From: Planctomycetota bacterium
Lineage (GTDB): Bacteria > Planctomycetota > Phycisphaerae > Phycisphaerales > SM1A02
Length of the DNA: 5,608 nt
Assembly: GCA_022567855.1 (NCBI GenBank)
Contig: JADFGE010000217.1
Span: 1-5,608, forward strand
Direction of reading: 5' to 3'
The translations under genes were made by a program, and so were the position numbers. Positions within the stretch are counted from its first letter, which is position 1. Every line of letters starts with the position of its first letter. The notes under the pieces were generated by a model. That model saw nothing but the letters and a program-made list of their open reading frames with translations. It ran no database searches and was not told the DNA's origin. This document shows, one piece after another, positions 1 through 5,320 of the stretch.

Positions 1-1033
1 TATCGACGAAGCGAATGATCCGCAGAACGAACACCCGTTCAAGGGCAACGTCGATCTGGACAAGCTCCAGGCCGTGATCGACGACTTCGGCGCTGAACGC
101 ATCCCCTATATCTGTATTGCGACAGCCGTCAACATGTGCGGCGGGCAGCCACTCTCGTTGCAGAACCTCAAGGCGGTCTCGGCCCTGGCGCGTCAGCACG
201 GCATCCGCATCGTCCATGACGCCACCCGTTGTGTCGAAAACGCCTACATGATCCACAACAATGAGCCGGGGTATGCCGACCGCTCGATCGCCGAGATCGT
301 CCGGGAAATCTGCGACCTTACCGACCTGTGCACGATGAGCTCCAAGAAGGACAATCTCGTCAATATCGGCGGTTTCCTCGCCGCCAACGACGATGAGTTC
401 GCGGAGCAGGCTCGCAATATGGTGGTCGTCTACGAAGGACTGCACACGTATGGCGGGCTGGCGGGGCGCGACATGGAGGCGATGGCCGTCGGTATCCGGG
501 AATGCGTCGATCTTGAACACATCAAGGCCCGCGTCGGGCAGGTGTACTATCTCGGCCGAAAACTCGAAGAAGCCGGGATCCCCATTGTCAAGCCGATCGG
601 AACGCACGGCGTGTTCCTCGACGCCAAGCGATTCGTTGGGCATCTTTCCCCGGAGGTCTTTCCCGCCCAGGCCCTCGCGGCGGAGATTTACCTTGACTCC
701 GGCGTACGAACCATGGAGCGCGGCATTGTCTCGGCCGGCCGTGATCCCAAGTCCGGCCGAAACTACGGGTCCGAGCTTGAACTCGTTCGAATGACCATTC
801 CCCGGCGTGTATACACCCAGGCGCACATGGACGTTGTGGCGGAGTCCGTGATCGAGGTCTACGACCACCGCCGTTGGATCACCGGATTGGAAATGACCTT
901 TGAGCCGAAGTTCCTTCGATTCTTCCAGGCTCGGTTCAGGCCGCTCGTCACAACCCCGGTTGCGCACAAAACAAGCCCCGACGCGCTCGGAGCCACCGCC
1001 CCCTCCGGCGCCCGACACAGACGCCTGGCCTAG
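1..1033 (+). CDS. tpl: Tyrosine phenol-lyase / tryptophanase family beta-eliminating lyase, 5'-truncated
   Basis: This PLP enzyme splits an aromatic amino acid by beta-elimination; for tyrosine phenol-lyase that is L-tyrosine to phenol, pyruvate and ammonia. The first complete codon is at base 2 and 343 residues are present, roughly the last three quarters of the about 456-residue family. Family landmarks appear in order: IDEAND at the very start, a DATRCVENAY segment, the PLP-lysine motif SSKKDNLVNIGG (Schiff-base Lys codon 347-349), VVVYEG..TYGGLAGRDMEAMA, and FPAQALAAEIY. Two features favour tyrosine phenol-lyase over tryptophanase. VRTMERG carries the Arg (719-721) matching Arg381 of Citrobacter TPL, where tryptophanase has a hydrophobic residue. 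LRFF near the end keeps the Phe pair where TnaA has LRHF. Family members usually stop soon after this ARF segment; here about 27 Pro/Ala/Arg-rich residues follow. The start lies outside the window. The radical SAM gene begins 25 bases downstream, so co-transcription is likely. Substrate preference is inferred. Confidence 0.9.
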   Translation, partial: IDEANDPQNEHPFKGNVDLDKLQAVIDDFGAERIPYICIATAVNMCGGQPLSLQNLKAVSALARQHGIRIVHDATRCVENAYMIHNNEPGYADRSIAEIVREICDLTDLCTMSSKKDNLVNIGGFLAANDDEFAEQARNMVVVYEGLHTYGGLAGRDMEAMAVGIRECVDLEHIKARVGQVYYLGRKLEEAGIPIVKPIGTHGVFLDAKRFVGHLSPEVFPAQALAAEIYLDSGVRTMERGIVSAGRDPKSGRNYGSELELVRMTIPRRVYTQAHMDVVAESVIEVYDHRRWITGLEMTFEPKFLRFFQARFRPLVTTPVAHKTSPDALGATAPSGARHRRLA

Positions 1034-1058
1034 CAGGATAGACAGCGGTCACCACACG

Positions 1059-2747
1059 ATGGCGGCAAGCGCTACAGCGACGCGGATCACTCTTCCCACC
1101 CGCCCCGTGCACCGGCTGGGATCGCGGGCTCTGGTGCTGCTCACCAGCGTGTTCGGCCCCTATGCCCAGGACGATGAATACGGCAGCCGGGCGATCAATC
1201 CCATGGAGCTCTACCACAACCAGGTGACCCGAGTCCAGCGGGCTTTTTCCCTTCGGATGTTCCACCGCTCCTGGGGCTTGATGCTAATTCAAGCCAATAT
1301 CGACGCTCCCTGCACCCTGCTGGACTTTCCGACCCTTGATCGCTTTACCCACCAGATCACGACGAACCACTACGACATCGTCGGCATCGGCGCGATCATA
1401 CCCAACGTGGGGAAGGTCCAGAAGATGTGTGAACTGGTCCGCGAGCATCTGCCCCGGGCCACCATCGTCGTCGGCGGGCATGTCGCGAACCTGCCCGGTC
1501 TGGACGAGCGGATCGACGCCGACCACATCGTGCGCGGCGAGGGCGTGCGCTGGATGCGCCGGTTCCTTTCCCAAGACGAAAGCCAACCGATCCGTCATCC
1601 GCAGATTCTGTCGGGCATCGGCATGCGCACCATGGGCCTAACCCTCCGGGCAAAGCCGGGCGATGTTGCCGCGACGCTGATTCCTTCCGTGGGATGCCCC
1701 CTCGGGTGCAACTTCTGTGCGACCTCGGCGATGTTCGGCGGCAAGGGCAAGTTCGTCCATTTCTACGAGACGGGCGACGAGCTCTTCGAGGTCATGTGTC
1801 AACTCGAAAGGACCATGCAGGTCAGGTCGTTCTTTGTCATGGACGAGAATTTTCTGCTGTACCGAAAACGGGCGCTGAGGCTGTTGGATTTGATGGACGA
1901 GCACCACAAGCCTTGGGCACTGTACGTCTTCAGCTCGGTGAATGTGTTGTGCTCATATACGATTGAGCAGCTTATTGGTCTGGGTATCTCGTGGGCATGG
2001 GTGGGGCTTGAAGGCAAAGACGCTAACTATGTCAAGCTCAGGGGCGCCGATACCCGCACGCTGGTGCGGACGCTCCAGTCCCATGGGATTCGCGTGCTCG
2101 GCTCGTCTATCATCGGGCTGGAAGAACACACGCCGCAGAACATCGATGCGGCCATCGATTATGCGGTGAGCCACGATACCGACTTCCACCAGTTTGTCCT
2201 GTACACGCCGATTCCCGGCACGCCTCTGCATGCCGAGCATCAGGCCAGAGGTACGCTCTTGGATCCCAGCGAGTGCCCCGAGGCCGATACCCATGGCGAG
2301 TGCAAGTTCAACTTCCGACACCCGCACATCAAGAACGGCCAGGAAACCGAATTCCTCCTCAGGGCGTTTCACCGCGATTTTGAGGTCAACGGGCCCAGCA
2401 TCATTCGGGTGGCGCGCACGATTCTGCAAGGCTGGCAGCGGTACAAGAGCCACCCTCAGAAGCGGATTCGCGATCGGTTTGCCTGGGAAGCCCGCGACCT
2501 GCCGGTCAACCATGCCGGGGCGCTGTGGGCGGCCAGGCGATGGTTCCGCCGCGATCCGGTCCTGTCGGCGAAGATTTCGCGGGTACTGAAAGACATTTAC
2601 CGCGAGTTCGGCCTGAAATCGCGCCTGGCAGCGCCGCTCATAGGCCGGTACCTCCGATTCATGATGCAACGCGAAGACCGCCGCCTCCGTCGTGGCTGGA
2701 CCTACGAGCCGCCCACCTTTTGCGAAACGAATCGGACGATTGCGTAG
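1059..2747 (+). CDS. B12-binding-domain radical SAM protein, function unknown
   Basis: This is a 562-residue protein of the cobalamin-binding/radical SAM class, which cleaves S-adenosylmethionine at a 4Fe-4S cluster. Residues about 23-170 resemble a B12-binding Rossmann domain: LVLLTSVFGPYAQDDEYG near the start, DIVGIGAIIPNVGK, VVGGH (137-141) and HIVRGEG (156-162). I see no DxHxxG cobalamin-His motif, as in many B12 radical SAM proteins. The radical SAM barrel follows: the CPLGCNFC cluster motif (C213, C217, C220), MDENFLL (261-267), WVGLEGK (314-320), SIIGLEEHT (350-358) and YTPIPGTPL (382-390). The Arg/Trp-rich C-terminal 130 residues match nothing I know. I chose ATG 1059 because the homologous region begins near residue 23 and this start avoids overlap with the lyase gene. 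A TTG at 900 would add a low-complexity Pro/Arg stretch inside that gene. No good Shine-Dalgarno precedes the ATG. Methylation or C-C bond chemistry is possible but cannot be assigned. Confidence 0.88.
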   Translation: MAASATATRITLPTRPVHRLGSRALVLLTSVFGPYAQDDEYGSRAINPMELYHNQVTRVQRAFSLRMFHRSWGLMLIQANIDAPCTLLDFPTLDRFTHQITTNHYDIVGIGAIIPNVGKVQKMCELVREHLPRATIVVGGHVANLPGLDERIDADHIVRGEGVRWMRRFLSQDESQPIRHPQILSGIGMRTMGLTLRAKPGDVAATLIPSVGCPLGCNFCATSAMFGGKGKFVHFYETGDELFEVMCQLERTMQVRSFFVMDENFLLYRKRALRLLDLMDEHHKPWALYVFSSVNVLCSYTIEQLIGLGISWAWVGLEGKDANYVKLRGADTRTLVRTLQSHGIRVLGSSIIGLEEHTPQNIDAAIDYAVSHDTDFHQFVLYTPIPGTPLHAEHQARGTLLDPSECPEADTHGECKFNFRHPHIKNGQETEFLLRAFHRDFEVNGPSIIRVARTILQGWQRYKSHPQKRIRDRFAWEARDLPVNHAGALWAARRWFRRDPVLSAKISRVLKDIYREFGLKSRLAAPLIGRYLRFMMQREDRRLRRGWTYEPPTFCETNRTIA

Positions 2748-2875
2748 GAGCGTCCACTTGATATCCCCGCACCCGGCGCTGCACAGATCGAACACGTGGG
2801 TCCAAGACGCGCGATCACTGCCCCCGTCGTCACCAGCGACACTTGCAGTTGAAGTTTGCGCGAGAAGTAGCGTGG

Positions 2876-2897
2876 GCCGACTTGAATTGCCGACTTG
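2876..2897. repeat. 9-bp direct repeat separated by 4 bases
   Basis: GCCGACTTG occurs at 2876-2884 and again at 2889-2897, separated by AATT, giving a 13-base period. It lies in non-coding sequence. Its role is unknown. It could be a binding site or the product of a small local duplication. Confidence 0.55.
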
Positions 2898-2940
2898 TTC
2901 GTGTAAGTATCAAATAGCCCTTCCATTGTTCGACAGTAGG

Positions 2941-2990
2941 GTCGGCCTATCCAAATTCTTTGGCGGACAAGCCCGACTCTGCGATTTTTT
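2941..2990 (+). terminator. Possible intrinsic terminator of the lyase-radical SAM unit
   Basis: An outer stem pairs GTCGGCC (2941-2947) with GCCCGAC (2971-2977) with one mismatch. It encloses a perfect inner hairpin of CCAAA (2951-2955) and TTTGG (2959-2963) with a 3-base loop. Six Ts follow at 2985-2990. The 7-base gap between stem and T-run and the imperfect outer stem make this a weak call. It is placed about 200 bases after the plus-strand gene stop. Confidence 0.35.
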
Positions 2991-3012
2991 GTAGCTGATG
3001 GAGACCGGTAGA

Positions 3013-4227
3013 CTACCTTGCCAGGATCAGTTCTGACGGGGTTTGTCCAGTATGGGACAGCATCCGTTCCAAAGCGAGCCTGGCATGATGTTTCACCTCG
3101 GGCGGCACCTGAATGCGGTTTACGACCTTGCGGTGGGCCAGATTGTCCAGCGTCCACAAGAGGTGCTGCGGGTTGATTCGGTACATCATGGCGCAGAGAC
3201 AAAGGCAATCGCCGAGCAAACGGACGTTCACGCCTCGCCTGGCTGCCCGCTTCGCCAGTCTATTGATGAGGTGCACTTCGGTCCCCACCGCCCAGTTGGT
3301 GCCTGGTTCAGCCTGCTCGACCCGACTGATGATGTATTCCGTGGAGCCGACGTCGTCGGCCCGGTCAACCACTTCCTTGCGGCACTCGGGATGGACGATC
3401 ACGGTGATGCCACCCGTCTCGGCGTATTCGCGTCTGACCTGATCAACATGCTCGGGGCAGAAGCGCATGTGAACTGTGCAATGGCCGGCCCACAGCAGGA
3501 TCGTGGCGCTGCGAATTTGCTGCTCGCGGATTCCGCCGCCCTCCAACCTGGGATCCCACACCGCTATGTCCGAGGGACCTCGACCGGCAGCTCCGTCCAC
3601 CTCGGTGATCAGGCCGAACCTCGAAGCGGTGTTCCGACCCAAGTGCTGATCAGGGAGAAAAAGCACCTTGATCTGTTCATTGTTCCCCGCAGGTCGCTCA
3701 CCGCCGGCCAAGGCCCACCCGAAGATCCCCGTAGCGTTGCTACTGGTGCAGCACGCGCCGCCGTGCTCGCCGACGAAGGCCTTGACCGCGGCGCTGGAGT
3801 TCACGTACGCGATGGGGATCACCCGGCCATTCCAGTCGTTGCCCAGGACCGCGTGGATCGATTCCCAGGCCTCGACGACATCGTCGTACTCAGCCATATC
3901 AGCCATCGGACAGCCGGCGGAGAGGTCCGGCAGGATGACCGCAACGGCGTCGTCAGTGAGGAGGTCGGCCGTCTCGGCCATGAAATGCACACCGCAAAAG
4001 ACGATGTACTTCGTGCCGCGTTTGGATGCCTCTTCGGCGGCAAGTCGGCTGAGCTTGAGGCTATCGCCGGTCAGGTCGGCGTGCTGGATGACCTCATCCT
4101 GCTGGTAGTGATGGCCCAGGATCAGCAAAATATCGCCGAGTTGTTCGCGACGGGCGGCGATCGCTTGGGCCAATTCCTCGTCTGACATAGCATTGTAGTG
4201 ATCGGGAAGAGCAGGCTGCCATAGCAT
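3013..4227 (-). CDS. nadA: Quinolinate synthase NadA
   Basis: NadA condenses iminoaspartate with dihydroxyacetone phosphate to quinolinate, the committed step of de novo NAD synthesis, using a 4Fe-4S cluster in the cytoplasm. The 404-residue protein shows the family hallmarks: LGHHYQQDEVIQHADLTGDS (37-56), FCGVHFMAETA (77-87), AGCPMAD with the first cluster Cys (C106), CTSSNA (160-165), LPDQHLGRNT (191-200), HPEC (C282) followed by ADDVGST (290-296), and a C-terminal Cys group C341, C343 and C345 before RINPQHLLWTLDNL. By alignment with the usual C-x2-M-x-M-N motif, C343 is the likely third ligand; Tyr replaces the usual Asn. Length and the LPDQHLGRNT segment fit the longer NadA form. ATG 4227 is supported by GGAGGA nine bases upstream. 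No nadB or nadC lies in the window. The gene is preceded on the same strand by an Rrf2 regulator and has its own promoter. Confidence 0.96.
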   Translation of the reverse strand: MLWQPALPDHYNAMSDEELAQAIAARREQLGDILLILGHHYQQDEVIQHADLTGDSLKLSRLAAEEASKRGTKYIVFCGVHFMAETADLLTDDAVAVILPDLSAGCPMADMAEYDDVVEAWESIHAVLGNDWNGRVIPIAYVNSSAAVKAFVGEHGGACCTSSNATGIFGWALAGGERPAGNNEQIKVLFLPDQHLGRNTASRFGLITEVDGAAGRGPSDIAVWDPRLEGGGIREQQIRSATILLWAGHCTVHMRFCPEHVDQVRREYAETGGITVIVHPECRKEVVDRADDVGSTEYIISRVEQAEPGTNWAVGTEVHLINRLAKRAARRGVNVRLLGDCLCLCAMMYRINPQHLLWTLDNLAHRKVVNRIQVPPEVKHHARLALERMLSHTGQTPSELILAR

Positions 4228-4236
4228 GATAAGAAG

Positions 4237-4242
4237 TCCTCC
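4237..4242 (-). promoter_or_regulatory. Strong Shine-Dalgarno of nadA
   Basis: The minus strand reads GGAGGA here, ending 9 bases before the ATG at 4227-4225. This fixes the nadA start in preference to the internal Met at residue 14. Confidence 0.8.
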
Positions 4243-4271
4243 GGTAGCGAAATTCGCCGTTCTTTCCTGAA

Positions 4272-4293
4272 AATTGGATATAAATATCTAATT
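4272..4293. promoter_or_regulatory. 22-bp imperfect palindrome, candidate operator of nadA
   Basis: The left arm AATTGGATATA and the right arm AATATCTAATT are reverse complements except for one symmetric G/T mismatch and the central AA step. The dyad begins about 5 bases downstream of the predicted nadA -10 box and covers the expected transcription start. A bound repressor there would block initiation. Rrf2-family proteins are dimers that bind dyads of about this size, and one is encoded next door, but no established Rrf2 consensus is matched. Confidence 0.55.
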
Positions 4294-4297
4294 ATCT

Positions 4298-4326
4298 ACT
4301 ATATTGGCCTAGGCAAGCGGCGTCAA
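4298..4326 (-). promoter_or_regulatory. Sigma70-type promoter of nadA
   Basis: On the minus strand a TTGACG -35 box (4326-4321) is followed by exactly 17 bases and a TATAGT -10 box (4303-4298). Each hexamer is one base off the E. coli consensus. Initiation would fall near 4291, giving a leader of about 64 bases. It lies in a clear AT-rich island of otherwise GC-rich sequence. Confidence 0.65.
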
Positions 4327-4399
4327 GCCCACTTCGCTCGATGATTGGGGAAAAAAACTGATCGAACTCCGTCACGAAACACCTCTGGACATAGGGCTA

Positions 4400-4570
4400 G
4401 CCCAAAGGTCGGACTGCGCGGCCCCTTTCAGGGGGCATCGCGTAGTGATACAGCGCAGAAGTCACATAACGGGTGTGGTAACGCTTCCAGTCGTGATTGC
4501 TGACGTCGATAGCCTTGATGGCTAAGCCCGCGGCGCAATGGTCGCCGTCGCCGGCGGGTGAGATCGGAGA
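4400..4570 (-). pseudogene. Possible startless coding remnant after rrf2
   Basis: After the rrf2 stop (TAG 4573-4571) the same frame stays open for 57 codons to a TAG at 4399-4397. The translation is protein-like, with segments such as GDGDHCAAGLAIKAIDVS and HDWKRYHTRYVTSALYHYAM. Third codon positions are strongly G/C-biased through most of it, which is not expected of random spacer. There is no ATG or GTG near its 5' end and no ribosome binding site, so it is not an independent gene as it stands. I do not recognise the family. It could be the relict C-terminus of a lost gene, or a C-terminal part of a longer regulator cut off by a nonsense change. Chance openness remains possible. Confidence 0.3.
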
Positions 4571-5074
4571 CTACCGTCGAGGCTTGGTCGTTTGCGGGGC
4601 TCGATAGGACTCTCTCTTGCTCGTTTTTTTTCTCGTACTTGGTGCTTCGGATTGCCGTCGGCTCTTCTTGGCCGCGATACGGAATACTTCAAACGTGGTG
4701 TCATGAAGAAGGTGATCCATGGCCTTCTCTACCGCGACCAGATTGTCGTGCAGTGGGCAGGGCTGCCCGACGCCGCATCGCCCCCCACCGAATGGGCAGT
4801 TATCATCTTTATCGGTACGCTCGAAGAGTTTGAACACGTCGTAGAGCTTGATTGTCTTGGGATTTCGAGCCAGCGCAGCCCCACCGTCCCGTCCACGTGA
4901 TCCGATCACAAGTCCGGCTTGTGAGAGCTGCGAGAGGATCTTCGCCACGAAAGGATGCTGTAGTCCGCGCGAATCAGCGACGTCCGCGGCGGAAAGCCGT
5001 GTCTTCCCTCCGTCGTAAACCTCGGCGAGGCGACTCATCACAGCAATGGCGTATTCAGTTTGTTTTCCATACAT
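4571..5074 (-). CDS. Rrf2-family iron-sulfur transcriptional regulator
   Basis: This 167-residue DNA-binding protein resembles IscR, NsrR and RirA. The winged helix-turn-helix occupies about residues 1-75: MYGKQTEYAIAVMSRLAEVY, then LSAADVADSRGL, the recognition region HPFVAKILSQLSQAGLV, and the wing GSRGRDGGAAL. The cluster-binding segment shows C93, C100 and C106 (C-x6-C-x5-C) with His109 three residues after the last Cys. This matches IscR's C92/C98/C104/H107 plus one extra residue in the first loop, and NsrR-type spacing. It should therefore bind a Fe-S cluster and sense iron-sulfur status, oxygen or nitric oxide; which one cannot be told. Beyond about residue 135 is a very basic, probably disordered tail ending TTKPRR, encoded across a run of eight As. 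ATG 5074 begins exactly at the family N-terminus; only a weak GGGA precedes it. It lies 343 bases upstream of nadA on the same strand and diverges from the gene at 5321. Confidence 0.92.
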   Translation of the reverse strand: MYGKQTEYAIAVMSRLAEVYDGGKTRLSAADVADSRGLQHPFVAKILSQLSQAGLVIGSRGRDGGAALARNPKTIKLYDVFKLFERTDKDDNCPFGGGRCGVGQPCPLHDNLVAVEKAMDHLLHDTTFEVFRIAAKKSRRQSEAPSTRKKTSKRESYRAPQTTKPRR

Positions 5075-5148
5075 CGACTGGTCCCAACAGTGGAGTGTTC
5101 AGCTTCTGGTCTCTCGGCAAAGGTCTTTTCTCGGAGGACTTATCAAGC

Positions 5149-5154
5149 ATTATA
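5149..5154 (-). promoter_or_regulatory. -10 box of the rrf2 promoter
   Basis: The minus strand reads a perfect TATAAT, placed about 75 bases before the rrf2 ATG. No good -35 lies at 16-18 bases: the best is TCGCAA, with three of six matches. A consensus -10 with a poor -35 is typical of regulated promoters. The spacer contains TGGATAT (5167-5161), a 7-mer also found in the left arm of the nadA palindrome. Confidence 0.5.
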
Positions 5155-5190
5155 GGCGAAATATCCACTATTGCGATAAAAAGATCGAAA

Positions 5191-5212
5191 ATTATGAATA
5201 ATAATTCAGAAT
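5191..5212. promoter_or_regulatory. Imperfect palindrome in the divergent promoter region
   Basis: The core TGAATAATAATTCA (5195-5208) is a dyad. After one mismatch on each side it continues with ATT (5191-5193) on the left and AAT (5210-5212) on the right. It sits upstream of the rrf2 -10 box and in front of the plus-strand gene at 5321, so it may serve either or both. TGA-N8-TCA is close to, but one base shorter than, the TGA-N9-TCA of the RirA iron-rhodo box. Confidence 0.4.
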
Positions 5213-5227
5213 ATTAGGTCTTAATAT
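5211..5227. promoter_or_regulatory. Second dyad in the divergent promoter region
   Basis: ATATTA (5211-5216) and TAATAT (5222-5227) are perfect inverted arms around GGTCT. This dyad is centred about 18 bases from the neighbouring palindrome. It is followed by AATATCT (5223-5229), a 7-mer identical to part of the right arm of the nadA palindrome (4283-4289). Confidence 0.35.
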
Positions 5228-5228
5228 C

Positions 5229-5257
5229 TTGATTTATCGCCAGGGCCCCTATAGGTT
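5229..5257 (+). promoter_or_regulatory. Weak candidate promoter for the secreted-protein gene
   Basis: TTGATT (5229-5234), a 17-base spacer and TAGGTT (5252-5257) form the best sigma70-like pair I could find ahead of the gene at 5321. Both hexamers have two mismatches to consensus, so this is tentative. Confidence 0.25.
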
Positions 5258-5308
5258 ATGAGCGGCTCGTGATCTCCCTTATGACAAGCAATCGTCTTTA
5301 GCTCACTT

Positions 5309-5314
5309 GGAGGA
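5309..5314 (+). promoter_or_regulatory. Strong Shine-Dalgarno of the secreted-protein gene
   Basis: GGAGGA ends 6 bases before the ATG at 5321. Together with the signal peptide encoded immediately after it, this marks a genuine translation start. Confidence 0.75.
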
Positions 5315-5320
5315 ATCAGA

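Larger units (their letters stand above)
2748..3012. other. Convergent intergenic region with no recognised gene
   Basis: This 265-base gap lies between the ends of the radical SAM gene and nadA. Open frames crossing it have no family resemblance and look like run-through of the flanking genes. I found no tRNA cloverleaf: one segment around 2876-2900 reads a little like a reversed tRNA T-arm, but its arms do not pair. It contains a tandem direct repeat (2876-2897) and a terminator-like structure (2941-2990), listed separately. Confidence 0.6.

Noticed and set aside
900..1058. TTG start at 900 extending the radical SAM protein by 53 residues
   Set aside because: It would overlap the lyase gene by 134 bases. 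The added residues are low-complexity Ser/Arg/Pro, and homology begins well after the ATG at 1059.
1953..2795. 280-codon minus-strand open frame opposite the radical SAM gene
   Set aside because: It is a shadow of the radical SAM coding sequence with no recognisable domain and no ribosome binding site considered credible.
2860..2950. Possible tRNA or tRNA remnant
   Set aside because: The stretch around GACTTGAATTGCCGAC looks like a reversed T-arm, but the flanking bases form a direct repeat, not complementary arms, and no acceptor or anticodon stem can be built.
2702..3208. 168-codon minus-strand frame spanning the intergenic gap and the nadA 3' end
   Set aside because: It overlaps the nadA C-terminal coding region in another frame and has no recognisable motif.
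3043..4185. 380-codon plus-strand open frame opposite nadA
   Set aside because: It is fully antisense to a clear NadA with all family motifs. Long antisense frames are expected in GC-rich genes, and its translation shows no family features.
4421..4436. GC-rich hairpin GCCCC/GGGGC as an rrf2 terminator
   Set aside because: The stem is only 5 bp and lacks a T-run on either strand. It also lies inside the open coding-like stretch, so there is no reason to call a terminator.
4592..5217. Plus-strand open frames opposite rrf2
   Set aside because: They are antisense to a well-matched Rrf2 protein and show no domain of their own.
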